Assembly (NCBI RefSeq): GCF_001647085.1
Contig: NZ_CP015520.1
Location: forward strand, 1,260,219 to 1,324,218
DNA length: 64,000 nucleotides
DNA from: Thermococcus piezophilus
GTDB lineage: Archaea; Methanobacteriota_B; Thermococci; Thermococcales; Thermococcaceae
Reading direction: 5' to 3'
The notes under the pieces were generated by a model, which searched no databases, was not told the DNA's origin, and worked only from the letters and a program-made list of their open reading frames with translations. Below, piece by piece: positions 33,493 through 43,776 of this stretch. A program made the position numbers and the translations under genes. How positions within the stretch are numbered: the stretch's first letter is position 1; the number at the start of each line of letters is the position of its first letter.

Positions 33493-34532
33493 TGGCCATG
33501 GACTACGAGGGCTACGTTGCCAGGAGGGGGCTTATAGGCTTCTTCCTTCTTTTCCTTCTCCTCCTGGTTAGTCTCTACTCTCTGGCAAATGGAGCCTACA
33601 GCCTCTCAGTACGGGAGGTCATCGAGGCCCTTCTCGGTAACGAGAGCGGGAGCTCTAAGCTCGTCGTCTGGAACATCCGCCTGCCGAGAATTGCCGCGGC
33701 ACTTCTTGTGGGGGCTTCCCTTGCCATAGCTGGAGCGGTCATGCAGGGCTTCCTCAGGAACCCTCTCGCCACTCCGTTCACGATGGGCGTTTCACACGGG
33801 GCGATGTTCGGCGCCTCTCTGGCGATACTCCTGGGAGCGGGCTACGCGGAAAGCTCGGGCAGGATTTCGCTCAGCAATCCCTACGCGGTGGTTATTTTCG
33901 CCTTTCTCGGGGCGATAAGTGCTACCGCGGTTATCCTTGCCCTCGCCAAACTCAAAGGCCTCAGTCCCGAGGCCATAATTCTTGCTGGAATTGCCATGAG
34001 CTCCCTCTTTGTAGCCCTAACGACACTCGTCCAATACTTCGCCGACGAGCTCCAGCTGGCTGCAATGGTCTACTGGAGCTTCGGCGACCTCGGCAGGGCG
34101 ACGTGGAGGGAAGACGGAATAATGTTTGCCATCTTCCTTCCCGTTTTTGCCTACTTCGTTATCAAGCGCTGGGACCTTAACGCCTCGGCGATGGGAGATG
34201 ATGTTGCAAAGTCGGTCGGTGTAGAGGTCGAGAGGGTTAGACTTATCTCGACGTTTCTGGCTGCACTGATAACAGCAATCAGCGTGGCCTTCGTTGGGGT
34301 AATAGGCTTCGTCGGCTTAATAGCTCCCCACGCAATCCGGCTCATCGTCGGCGGTGACTACCGTTTCCTCATTCCCCTTTCTGCTCTAACCGGGGCTCTG
34401 CTCCTCCTCGCGGCGGATACAGTTGCGAGGCTGGCTTTCTCACCGATGATCCTGCCCGTTGGCGTTGTGACCTCCTTCCTCGGTGCGCCGACATTCATAT
34501 ACCTCCTCATAAGGATGGAGGGGCGGCGATGA
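33492..34532 (+). CDS. ABC transporter permease, FecCD/BtuC family
   Basis: About 346 residues, roughly ten helices. RLPRIAAALLVGASLAIAGA and then GFLRNPLATP are the conserved entrance of FecCD permeases, and VGFVGLIAPHAIRLIVGGDY is the ATPase-contact loop region. The start region overlaps the lipoprotein stop (GTGATGG), so ATG 33492 or 33498 is used. Inner-membrane channel of the importer. Confidence 0.9.
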   Translation: MAMDYEGYVARRGLIGFFLLFLLLLVSLYSLANGAYSLSVREVIEALLGNESGSSKLVVWNIRLPRIAAALLVGASLAIAGAVMQGFLRNPLATPFTMGVSHGAMFGASLAILLGAGYAESSGRISLSNPYAVVIFAFLGAISATAVILALAKLKGLSPEAIILAGIAMSSLFVALTTLVQYFADELQLAAMVYWSFGDLGRATWREDGIMFAIFLPVFAYFVIKRWDLNASAMGDDVAKSVGVEVERVRLISTFLAALITAISVAFVGVIGFVGLIAPHAIRLIVGGDYRFLIPLSALTGALLLLAADTVARLAFSPMILPVGVVTSFLGAPTFIYLLIRMEGRR

Positions 34533-35305
34533 AGGCAGTAAAAGTCAGAAACCTGCGCTTCACCTACAACGGCTCCGAGGTGCTGAGAGGCATAAACCTG
34601 GAAGTCGAGGAGGGTGAGTTCATAGCAATCCTCGGACCGAACGGCGCTGGAAAGAGCACGCTCCTGAGATGCATCGCGGGAATCCTTCACTGTGAGGGTG
34701 TTGGGGTTCTGGAGAGACCCATCGAGAGCTATCCCAGAAAAGAGCTCGCGAGGGTTTTAGCATATGTTCCCCAGAGAAGTGAGCCCGGCTTTATGACTGT
34801 CTTTGACACGGTTCTCCTCGGCAGGAGGCCTTACATGGGGCTACGGCCCTCGAAGAGAGATATTGAGGTTGTTAAGAAAACCCTCGAAAAGCTCGGTATC
34901 TCTCACCTCGCCCTCAAGCCTACCAACAGGCTCAGCGGCGGTGAGCTCCAGAAGGTCAGTATAGCGAGAGCGTTAGCCCAGGAGCCGAGAATCCTCATGA
35001 TGGACGAGCCCACCAACAACCTCGACCTGAAGAGCCAGCTCGAGGTGATGGAGATAGCCAGGGATTTCGCGCTCTCGGGAGGAACTTCAATAGTGGTCAT
35101 GCACGACGTCAACTTGGCCCTTCGCTTCGCCGAACGCTTCGTCTTCATGAAGAATGGAGAGATAATAGCCGACGGTGGGAGGAAAGTCCTCAAGCCAGAG
35201 CTTTTCGAAGAGGTCTATGGTGTAAAAGTTGAGGTGGGAGAAATAAGGGGAATTCCAGTGATCGTTTCCCTCTCACATCTCGGCCTCTCCGAGGAATTCA
35301 AGTAA
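34529..35305 (+). CDS. ABC transporter ATP-binding protein, FepC/BtuD type
   Basis: 258 residues. Walker [10 protein letters not shown], signature [15 protein letters not shown] and Walker [12 protein letters not shown] are all present. It energises the permease above and overlaps it by four bases. Its last about 33 bases overlap the convergent TPR gene on the other strand, so the two transcripts meet tail to tail. Confidence 0.93.
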   Translation: MKAVKVRNLRFTYNGSEVLRGINLEVEEGEFIAILGPNGAGKSTLLRCIAGILHCEGVGVLERPIESYPRKELARVLAYVPQRSEPGFMTVFDTVLLGRRPYMGLRPSKRDIEVVKKTLEKLGISHLALKPTNRLSGGELQKVSIARALAQEPRILMMDEPTNNLDLKSQLEVMEIARDFALSGGTSIVVMHDVNLALRFAERFVFMKNGEIIADGGRKVLKPELFEEVYGVKVEVGEIRGIPVIVSLSHLGLSEEFK

Positions 35306-36232
35306 GTCAAGCAACCTTCTGTCTTTGACTTTCTCGATGAATTTTCTGACCTCTTCCATGTCAGCCCTTCCATCTTTGTAGAGGGCTATAGCCTTAACAC
35401 CTTCGAAGAACTCCTTGAGCTCTGGCAGAGCGTTGGCGAACATGTCCATGTGGAGATAAACCGTCTCGAAGTCGTCCTCGAGCATCAGCTGCCAGATGAC
35501 GTCGATGAGCGCGTCGAATGCCACGTCGTAGTACTCCGTACCCTTTGCCCTCGTTAGGGCGTAGAGGCACTCCTGCAGGGCGGCATCGTAGTTCTCGTCG
35601 TCCTCGAATATCTCCTCGTAGGAGAGGTGTAGCTCAGCCAGGAGTTTATCGTTGCCCATAGCTTTGGGGATGACTCCAGCGAGCATGGCCTTGGCCTTGT
35701 AAGGCTCCCCCATCTCGAAGGTTACGTATGCCTTGTAGACCGCTATGTGCAGCACCTCTTCCTCCTTTCCAAGCTCTCTATAAATCTCCTCTGCCTTCTC
35801 CATGAGCTCGAGGGCCTTTTCGTACTCCTGGATCTCCTCGTGGATGAGCGCCATGTTGTAGTAAATCTTCGCTATGTTCTCCTTGTTGCCCTTCTCGGTC
35901 TCTTCCTCTAGGAGAGCCCTGTAGAGGTCGAGGCTCTTCTCAAGCTCGCCGAGGAGGTAGTAAAGGTCAGCAAGCTGGAATTTGGCTTCGAAGGTGTCCT
36001 CCTCCTTGGCCATCTTCTCGAACTCGCTTATCTTATCCACACCGAGCAGCTCGTGGAAGTAGTAAACGATGAGCTTGTAGAGTTCGGGGTCCTTACACTC
36101 AAGGGCGAGCTTTTCAGCTTTTTCGAGGATCTCCGTGAGCTCCTCATCGCTCAGCCCTTCCACCTTGTAGTAGAGGAGGCTCGCCACTTTTTTGCAGTCC
36201 TTCTCCTCAACTGCCTTTAGAATTTCCTCCAT
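35273..36232 (-). CDS. Tetratricopeptide-repeat protein
   Basis: 319 residues, strongly acidic and helical. Several TPR-like units are visible in residues about 85-190, such as AKIYYNMALIHEEIQEYEKA followed by LELMEKAEEIYRELG. TPR arrays mediate protein-protein contacts; the partner is unknown. It is transcribed alone, divergently from RNase Z, and its 3' end overlaps the ABC ATPase gene by 33 bases. Confidence 0.82.
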   Translation of the reverse strand: MEEILKAVEEKDCKKVASLLYYKVEGLSDEELTEILEKAEKLALECKDPELYKLIVYYFHELLGVDKISEFEKMAKEEDTFEAKFQLADLYYLLGELEKSLDLYRALLEEETEKGNKENIAKIYYNMALIHEEIQEYEKALELMEKAEEIYRELGKEEEVLHIAVYKAYVTFEMGEPYKAKAMLAGVIPKAMGNDKLLAELHLSYEEIFEDDENYDAALQECLYALTRAKGTEYYDVAFDALIDVIWQLMLEDDFETVYLHMDMFANALPELKEFFEGVKAIALYKDGRADMEEVRKFIEKVKDRRLLDLLEFLGEAEM

Positions 36233-36321
36233 CTATATACACCTCAAAAATTAGTTCGCCTAGGCATATTTAACGGTTTGGCCACTGCTAACTTTTTAAC
36301 CTCTCTCACGGAGATGAAACC

Positions 36322-37251
36322 ATGCTTGAAGTGATCTTCCTGGGTACCGGCGGGGTAATGCCCACCCTCGAAAGGAACGTTCCAACCATAGCGCTCCGCT
36401 ATAAGGGTGAGATAATACTCTTCGATGTTGGAGAAGGTACGATGAGGCAGATGAACACTGCAAAGCTCAGCCCGATGAAGGTTGAAAAGATATTCATCAC
36501 CCACTTCCACGGTGACCACTACCTCGGCCTGGCCGCACTGATACAGACCATGAATCTTTGGGGCAGGGAAAAGCCCCTCCACATCTACGGGCCAAAGTAC
36601 ACCTTCCAGTTCGTCCAGAACTTCCTGAACAGTGGCTTCTTCAGGCCCGGCTTTGATATACACGTCCATGAGCTCGGCGAGACCAGACTGGAGTTCGGGG
36701 ACTATGAAATCTGGAGCTTTAAGGTTGAGCATGGCGTTCCTGCCCTCGGCTACGTTTTCAAGGAGAAAGACAGAAGGGGCAAATTTCTGCCGGAGAAACT
36801 CTCAGAATACGGCCTGAGCGGGGGGCCGATTCTGGGAAAGCTTGAGAAGCAGGGTCAAATCGAGTGGAACGGTCGAATAATCCGCCTGGAGGACGTGATC
36901 GGACCGAGGAGGAAGGGTGTTACGGTGGTTTACACCGGCGATACCGAGCCGTGCGAGAGGGTACGGCTCTTCTCTGAAAACGCCGACCTGCTCATCCATG
37001 AGGCGACTTACCTAACTTCGGACGACAGGGGCGAGAGCTACCACTCGACCGTCGAAGAAGCCTGTCAGACGGCCAAGAAGGCCAAGGTTAAGCTTTTGGC
37101 GTTGTTCCACAGGGCCTTCCGCTATACTTACGACGAATACGCGGCAAAGGCGAGGGAATTGTGCGATGTCCCATTTGTGGTCCCTAGGGACTTTGACGTT
37201 CTGACCTTCAAATCTGGGCGCTGGGAAATGAGAAACCTTCGGGAGGATTGA
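36322..37251 (+). CDS. rnz: Ribonuclease Z (tRNA 3' processing)
   Basis: 309 residues, complete short-form RNase Z. The metallo-beta-lactamase zinc motif is THFHGDHYLGL near residue 60, with FDVGEGTMRQM before it, the PHYTGDT-type block (VVYTGDTEPC) and HSTVEEA plus ALFHRAFRY later. It cleaves tRNA precursors after the discriminator base. The TraB-like gene follows three bases after. Confidence 0.92.
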   Translation: MLEVIFLGTGGVMPTLERNVPTIALRYKGEIILFDVGEGTMRQMNTAKLSPMKVEKIFITHFHGDHYLGLAALIQTMNLWGREKPLHIYGPKYTFQFVQNFLNSGFFRPGFDIHVHELGETRLEFGDYEIWSFKVEHGVPALGYVFKEKDRRGKFLPEKLSEYGLSGGPILGKLEKQGQIEWNGRIIRLEDVIGPRRKGVTVVYTGDTEPCERVRLFSENADLLIHEATYLTSDDRGESYHSTVEEACQTAKKAKVKLLALFHRAFRYTYDEYAAKARELCDVPFVVPRDFDVLTFKSGRWEMRNLRED

Positions 37252-37253
37252 CA

Positions 37254-37934
37254 ATGAGCTACCTGCGCTACGTCAAGCTTATCGGAACCATGCACGTCTC
37301 CCCAAAGAGTAGAGAGGAGGTAATAATGACCATCCTCTCTGAGAAACCTCATGCAGTTGCGATAGAACTCGACAGGACGCGCTTTTTAGCCATGAGCCAG
37401 AACCGTAACGTTAGCCTCGAGGATGCCCTCCGCTACGGAAAGAGGGGGCTTATAAACTACGTTCTGGCTAAGGTCGAGGAGAAACTCGGAGAAGAGTTCG
37501 GGATGAAGCCCGGAGAGGAAATGAAGGCTGCGATAAGCGCCGCCCAAACCTTCGGCGTCCCGTTATACCTCATCGATGAGGACATCAACGTCACACTCGC
37601 CAAGATCGCCGCCGCACCATCGCGCGAGAAGCTCCTGATGGCACTGGAGAGCCTCAGCATATTTCTGCCCTTAAATCTCGGAGAAATCTCTGATCCAATG
37701 GCAGACTACAGGGTGATGATGCTCCAATTCAAGCGTCGCTACCCCTACCTCTATCGCGTCCTCGTGGAGGAGCGCAACGAGATAATGGCTCGCAATTTAA
37801 TCTCGATCGTGGATTCTCTGAGAATCCAGGGTGTTAAAAAGCCGAAGGTTATCGCGGTTGTGGGCCTTGGCCATAAACCGGGCATCGAGCACATACTAGA
37901 CAGGGAGAGGGTGGAAAGTTTTTACCTACAATAG
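37254..37934 (+). CDS. TraB-family protein (COG1916)
   Basis: About 226 residues from ATG 37254, with GGGAGG upstream. The motif LIGTMHVSPKSREEV at the N terminus and AVVGLGHKPGIEHIL at the C terminus (GTxHV and GxGH boxes) mark the TraB/PrgY/GumN group, thought to be membrane-linked or peptidase-like proteins that process signals. This copy lacks the C-terminal membrane helices seen in longer relatives. Substrate unknown. Confidence 0.82.
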   Translation: MSYLRYVKLIGTMHVSPKSREEVIMTILSEKPHAVAIELDRTRFLAMSQNRNVSLEDALRYGKRGLINYVLAKVEEKLGEEFGMKPGEEMKAAISAAQTFGVPLYLIDEDINVTLAKIAAAPSREKLLMALESLSIFLPLNLGEISDPMADYRVMMLQFKRRYPYLYRVLVEERNEIMARNLISIVDSLRIQGVKKPKVIAVVGLGHKPGIEHILDRERVESFYLQ

Positions 37935-37950
37935 GTAATTGGTGATCCAC

Positions 37951-38126
37951 ATGGAACACAGGCAGCTTAAGTGCCCCTCTGTGGGGGGACCGCCTTCCGG
38001 GTTGAAGAGGGAAAGCTCGACAGCAAGTGGGGTTTAACTGCCCACAAGGTTAAGATAGTAATCTGCAGGAACTGTGGCTACGTGATGATGTTCTACAAGG
38101 GCAAGACCATTTGGGACTTTGACTGA
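37951..38126 (+). pseudogene. Small zinc-ribbon protein with one-base deletion
   Basis: ATG 37951 (GGTGAT upstream) opens MEHRQLKCP, then the frame fails in a run of C at about 37970-37975. Adding one C restores a 58-residue protein: CPLCGG, a charged middle (FRVEEGKLDSKWGLTAHKV), then CRNCGY and a final WDFD. Such two-CxxC ribbons are common small nucleic-acid or protein binders in archaea. Because only one base in a run is lost and all else is conserved, a sequence error is as likely as true loss. Confidence 0.6.
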
Positions 38127-38175
38127 TTTCGTTACTTTTATATTGGGAAGTGGGGAGGATTTCTGGGGATTCACC

Positions 38176-38355
38176 ATGAAGGACAGGCTGGAGAAGATGT
38201 TCAACGTGAGGGTCTTGGAGATAGAGGAGCTCGACGACAAGATAATCGTCTACGTCCCGGAGGACCAGGTAAGGATAGCCGTTGGCAGCGGCGGGGCAGC
38301 TGTGAAGGCCGCCGAGCTCGTCATCGGCAAGATGATTGAGGTGAAAGGTAGATGA
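38176..38355 (+). CDS. Small single KH-domain protein
   Basis: 59 residues from ATG 38176. The stretch KIIVYVPEDQVRIAVGSGG followed by AAVKAAELVIG is a minimal type II KH core, with GSGG as the RNA-binding GxxG loop. It resembles the NusA KH domain in isolation. A TATA-like TTTTATATTG lies at 38135-38144. The stop overlaps the protease gene start by four bases. Likely binds RNA; its target is unknown. Confidence 0.72.
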   Translation: MKDRLEKMFNVRVLEIEELDDKIIVYVPEDQVRIAVGSGGAAVKAAELVIGKMIEVKGR

Positions 38356-38966
38356 ATCTCCCCACAGGGGAGCATCTCCCCGGAAGGCCATACCTCCACG
38401 GGAGGGAGCTGGAAGACTTAGCGGTGTCCTTCCTCGTCCTTGTCTTGTTATTTTCCAACTTCGACCCGTACGACATTCCCTACGTGCTCGTCGCGGTTCT
38501 CACTGCGTTCATCTTCCACGAGCTGGCCCACAGGGAAGTGGCGAGGCGCTATGGCTACATCGCCTTTTACAAGCGCTGGGACGCTGGAATAGTCCTTGCT
38601 CTACTAATCGGCATCTTCACCAAGCTGCTCACGGGCAATACGTGGATATTTGCATCACTTGGGGCAGTCCACATCTACGCGCCCTACCAGTACTGGTACG
38701 ACAAGGAGGCCTATGGCAAAATAGGCCTCGCGGGACCTCTGACGAATATAGCCGTTGGAATCGTTGCTATAGTCCTGATGCGCCTCCTTACACATTTCAC
38801 GATACCCTGGTATGTACTAAGGGCGACCGCCGGTGTGAACCTCTGGCTGGCCTTCTTCAACCTCCTGCCCATCCCTCCGCTTGATGGCTGGAAAGTGCTC
38901 CGCTGGAACACCGGCTACTGGGCAATAGCCATAGGCGTTGCCTACCTCCTCAGAGCCTTTATATAA
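38352..38966 (+). CDS. Site-2-type membrane metalloprotease (M50)
   Basis: 204 residues with about six helices. The zinc motif FHELAHREVARRYG (HExxH) near residue 56 and the second motif NLLPIPPLDGWKV near residue 175 are both present, as in S2P family intramembrane proteases. These cut membrane-bound regulators or clear peptides. It is coupled to the KH-domain gene by a four-base overlap; the pair is a conserved Thermococcales arrangement as far as I recall. Confidence 0.88.
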   Translation: MNLPTGEHLPGRPYLHGRELEDLAVSFLVLVLLFSNFDPYDIPYVLVAVLTAFIFHELAHREVARRYGYIAFYKRWDAGIVLALLIGIFTKLLTGNTWIFASLGAVHIYAPYQYWYDKEAYGKIGLAGPLTNIAVGIVAIVLMRLLTHFTIPWYVLRATAGVNLWLAFFNLLPIPPLDGWKVLRWNTGYWAIAIGVAYLLRAFI

Positions 38967-38980
38967 CACTTACAGTGATA
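38964..38980. promoter_or_regulatory. TGM sugar-regulator site before glucose-6-phosphate isomerase
   Basis: TAACAC-TTACA-GTGATA matches the Thermococcales glycolytic motif TATCAC-n5-GTGATA with one change. It lies directly after TTTATATA (38958-38965), a likely TATA box. Sites placed after the TATA box are those repressed by Tgr/TrmBL1 when sugar is absent. Confidence 0.7.
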
Positions 38981-39030
38981 TAGAAGCGAAAGGTTAAAAG
39001 CCAAATAGCGATTTTTGAGTGGTGATATGG

Positions 39031-39600
39031 ATGGAGTACAAGGCCCCGATTGGTGTTAAGATCGACCTCGAAACTGGGGTCATCCTGGATGCTAAAAAGC
39101 TCGTTAGGCGCCTGAGTGACCTCAAGGGCTATTTCCTCGATGAAAAAGCCTACGAAGAACTCCTCAAGGATGACCCCGTTGTCTACGAGGTCTACGCGAT
39201 TGAGCAGGAAGAAAAGGACGGCGATTTGAACTTTGCCACGACGGTTCTTTATCCTGGCAAGGTCGGCAACGAGTTCTTCTTCACCAAGGGCCACTACCAC
39301 TCGAAGGCTGACAGGGCGGAGATATACTACGCCATAAAGGGCAGAGGTGGCATGCTCCTTCAGACGCCAGAGGGAAAGGCCGAGTGGATTCCGATGGAGC
39401 CTGGAACCGTCGTTTACGTCCCGCCCTACTGGGCCCACAGGACGGTGAATACTGGGGATGAGCCATTCATATTCCTGGCTATCTATCCAGCCGATGCCGG
39501 CCACGACTACGGCAGCATAAAGGGGAAGGGCTTCTCGAAGCTGGTGGTTGAGGCGGACGGGGATGTCAAGGTCATCGATAACCCGAAGTGGAAGGTCTGA
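39031..39600 (+). CDS. pgiA: Glucose-6-phosphate isomerase, cupin type
   Basis: 189 residues from ATG 39031, preceded by GGTGA at 39021-39025. The sequence follows Pyrococcus cupin isomerase closely: YKAPIGVKID at the start, TKGHYHSKADRAEIYY with the metal-binding histidines, VYVPPYWAHRTVN and PADAGHDYG near the end. It interconverts glucose-6-phosphate and fructose-6-phosphate in the modified Embden-Meyerhof pathway and in gluconeogenesis. This gene is intact although the glucokinase next to it is not. Confidence 0.94.
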   Translation: MEYKAPIGVKIDLETGVILDAKKLVRRLSDLKGYFLDEKAYEELLKDDPVVYEVYAIEQEEKDGDLNFATTVLYPGKVGNEFFFTKGHYHSKADRAEIYYAIKGRGGMLLQTPEGKAEWIPMEPGTVVYVPPYWAHRTVNTGDEPFIFLAIYPADAGHDYGSIKGKGFSKLVVEADGDVKVIDNPKWKV

Positions 39601-39646
39601 GCTCTTCTCTTTTTCTTACCGCAATCCTTATTAACTTGCTCTATTA

Positions 39647-39663
39647 TACCACTCCCAGTGATA
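39647..39663. promoter_or_regulatory. TGM sugar-regulator site before the ADP-glucokinase remnant
   Basis: TACCAC-TCCCA-GTGATA matches TATCAC-n5-GTGATA with one change, ending three bases before ATG 39667 and after a TATA-like TTATTAA (about 39629-39635). The placement is that of a repressed glycolytic gene. The site has been kept although the gene it served is broken. Confidence 0.68.
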
Positions 39664-39666
39664 TAA

Positions 39667-41023
<1,357 letters not shown>

Positions 41024-41100
41024 GTTTTCCTTCTTCCCCCCTAAAGTTAAAAACTTTGAAGGACAAAGATACTCAGAGTCAAACTGGTGGGGGTGGTTCA

Positions 41101-42482
41101 ATGAAGACGTTGATTCTCGCGGGGGGTAAGGGGACACGTCTCTGGCCTCTTAGCAGGGAGCTGATGCCCAAGCAGTTTATCAGAATACTGGACAACTATT
41201 CTCTCTTTCAGAAGACGGTTCAGAGGGCGCTGCTGTTCTCCAGACCTGAGGAGATCTTTATTGTAACCAATAATAAGTATAAGTTCCGGGTTCTCGACGA
41301 CCTGCGTGAGCTCGGCCTTGAGCTTCCAGAAAGGAACATTCTCCTTGAGCCGATCGGAAAGAACACTCTTCTAGCTATCTTCTGGGGAATAATGAAGATA
41401 GAGGAGGCATTTGGGGATTCCATTGTGGCTGTTCTCCCGTCGGACCACATGATAGATACCAATGAAAATTACCTGAATGCATTCCAGAGCGCCGAGAGGC
41501 TTGCTCGTGATTACCTTGTAACCTTCGGGATAAAACCAACGAGACCCCACACGGGCTACGGCTACATAAAGCCCGGCGAGAGACTGAAGGGTGGATATAA
41601 GGTTGAGGAGTTCAAGGAGAAGCCTGATTTTGAAACGGCGAAGCGCTACGTCGAGGAAGGCTACTACTGGAACAGTGGCATGTTCATGTTCGACACGGAA
41701 CTCTTCATTGAAGAAGTCAAGAGGTTGGCTCCGGAAGTTTACGATGCCTTTGAGAGTACCAATAGCGTCGAAGATGCATACGGGCTGGTTCCGGACCTTT
41801 CGATTGACTACGGAGTAATGGAGAAGACTGATAAAGCTGCAGTCGTTCCGCTCAACGTTTACTGGAATGACTTGGGTAGTTTTGATGCACTCTATGAGGT
41901 TCTCGACAAAGATGAGAACAACAACGCGGTAAAGATTAGGGGAGCCAAGGGATACCATGTGGGAGTGGATTCGAAGAACAATCTAATCCTAACAGAGCGC
42001 TTAACGGCAACCGTTGGTGTCGAGGATTTGATAATCATAGACACGACGATGCCCTGCTCGTTGCCCATTGCGGTGATAGTCAGAAGGTCACGGAGGTTTA
42101 CAGGAGGCTCAAGGAGAAAGGCGACGAGAGAGTTTTCGTCCACAAAACTGCCCACAGGCCCTGGGGAAGCTATACCGTCCTTGAGGAGGGCGAGCGCTAC
42201 AAGATAAAACGCTTGACCGTTTTGCCCGGCAAAAAGCTTAGCCTCCAGATGCACTACCACAGGAGCGAGCACTGGGTTGTCGTGAGGGGAACGGCGAAGG
42301 TTCTCGTTGGCGATGAGGAAATTCTCCTGCGGCCTGGTGAGAGCACCTTCATTCCTGCTGGAGTTAAACACAGGCTTGAGAACCCTGGAAAGGTCGTCCT
42401 TGAGGTCATAGAGACCCAGATCGGTGAATATCTAGGGGAAGACGACATAGTCCGCTTTGATGACGACTTCGGGAGGGAATAG
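41101..42482 (+). pseudogene. manC: Mannose-1-phosphate guanylyltransferase / mannose-6-phosphate isomerase, frameshifted
   Basis: ATG 41101 starts MKTLILAGGKGTRLWPLSRE, the GT-A nucleotidyltransferase motif; EFKEKPDFETAKRY and YYWNSGMFMF follow. Near 42043-42048 one base is missing (GACACGACGAT, expected GACAC-C-GACGAT), after which the second frame continues DALLVAHCGDSQKVTEVYRR and the cupin domain (KLSLQMHYHRSEHW, STFIPAGVKHRLENPG). Together these give a normal 460-residue bifunctional ManC/AlgA enzyme making GDP-mannose for glycan synthesis. All else is conserved, so an assembly slip or recent mutation is likely. Confidence 0.75.
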
Positions 42483-42484
42483 TC

Positions 42485-42889
42485 ATGGCCAAGGAAGAGA
42501 AGGTCAAAAACTGCGGCGATGGCTGGGAACGGTTCAGCGGGGGAATATCTTCCCTATCCATCAGCCTGCTCTCAACGCTGCTTTTTATTCTTGTGATTTC
42601 CTACTTCATGATGAAGGGCCCGCAGGGAGTTCAAATAAACATCCCCGTGGAGGGACAGACCGTTACCGTGAACTATCCTGAAGTCAAGGTTCCGATAGAC
42701 TTTCTGGCGATTAGGAATTCGGTGATTTACCTCTTTGGGGCGATACTCCTGGGACTGCCAGTGCCTCTCTTCTCAGAGAAGCTCAGACCGCTGAAGATAG
42801 CTATATCGCTGTTTCAGGTCGGGGTCTTCGTCTATGCGCTCTACATCTTCGTGAGGGTGATACTGGATTTCACCAGCGCATTTATGTGA
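42485..42889 (+). CDS. Small membrane protein, unknown function
   Basis: 134 residues with about three helices (residues 20-45, 75-97, 103-128) and an extracytoplasmic-like strand segment VQINIPVEGQTVTVNYPE between the first two. It starts two bases after the manC frame and is followed by a DMT transporter gene 10 bases later, suggesting an operon. I do not recognise the family. Confidence 0.65.
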   Translation: MAKEEKVKNCGDGWERFSGGISSLSISLLSTLLFILVISYFMMKGPQGVQINIPVEGQTVTVNYPEVKVPIDFLAIRNSVIYLFGAILLGLPVPLFSEKLRPLKIAISLFQVGVFVYALYIFVRVILDFTSAFM

Positions 42890-42899
42890 GGTGTTAAAC

Positions 42900-43772
42900 A
42901 TGGAGCCCTGGTTCGCGCTTTCTTTTCTTTCGGCCCTCCTCCTCGCGATGGGAAACATACTGATGAGAATTAAGTTTGCCAAGGGTAGGGATTTCTGGGA
43001 TACTATAATCGAAGCCATGTTCTGGGGACTGATAGTTCTGGTGCCCTTTTCCGTCCAGGAGCTCTCCTCAAAGCACTACGCGATAACGCGTGACCAGGTG
43101 TTGCTTTACTTGATCGTCGGTCTACTTCAGTTTTTCCTCTCCAGGATAGCGTACTTCAAGGCTGTCGAGCTTGGAGGGGCCTCGGTTGCTTCCACAGTCT
43201 CTTCAGCCTCCGAGCCGATACTGACGGCCCTCCTCGCCGCCCTGCTCATACGTGAGGTTATCGGCCTTAAGCTCGCTTTGGGGGCTGTCCTCGCCACTTT
43301 CTCGATGTTCCTTCTTCACGTGGGCTCAGCTGGGTCCTTCAGTGGTCCTACGAAAGCTATGCTTCTTGGGATGGGAGCGGGCTCGATGGCGGCCTTAACC
43401 GCGGTCATGCTCAGGTACCTCTCGCTCACGAGCGTGATGGCATTTCCCACCACGGGAGTCCTCATAGGACAGGGCATCGCCCTCGTGGCCCTGCTCCTTT
43501 TCATGGGGATTCGGGGAAGATTTCCCAGGTTTTTTCCTAGAAGAGCCATACTCTTCGCCGGAGTTTCCCTATCTTTGGCCCACGTCATGAGGTTCGGGGC
43601 CCTAGCTCTGGGGAGTGCAACGGAAGTCACGGTCGTGGTTCTTTCTTATCCCGCCCTTATAGTGATCCTCGGGGCCTTTGTTAAATCGGCCGGGGAGAAC
43701 ATCACACCTTATAAGGTGGCCGCCGTGATAGGTGTTGTTATAGCTAACGCCCTTATGGTTTCGGCGGGGTGA
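42900..43772 (+). CDS. EamA/DMT-family membrane transporter
   Basis: 290 residues from ATG 42900, with GAGGTG upstream. About ten helices in two repeats; PILTALLAALLIREVIG and PALIVILGAFVKSAGE are EamA-type repeat ends with a conserved proline-centred turn. Drug/metabolite or nucleotide-sugar export is possible in this family. Placement between glycan-precursor genes is suggestive only. Confidence 0.82.
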   Translation: MEPWFALSFLSALLLAMGNILMRIKFAKGRDFWDTIIEAMFWGLIVLVPFSVQELSSKHYAITRDQVLLYLIVGLLQFFLSRIAYFKAVELGGASVASTVSSASEPILTALLAALLIREVIGLKLALGAVLATFSMFLLHVGSAGSFSGPTKAMLLGMGAGSMAALTAVMLRYLSLTSVMAFPTTGVLIGQGIALVALLLFMGIRGRFPRFFPRRAILFAGVSLSLAHVMRFGALALGSATEVTVVVLSYPALIVILGAFVKSAGENITPYKVAAVIGVVIANALMVSAG

Positions 43773-43776
43773 TAGA

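Noticed and set aside
41044-41052. GTTAAAAAC upstream of manC as a SurR site
   Set aside because: It coincides with the probable TATA box, lacks the third GTT, and manC has no link to the sulfur response.
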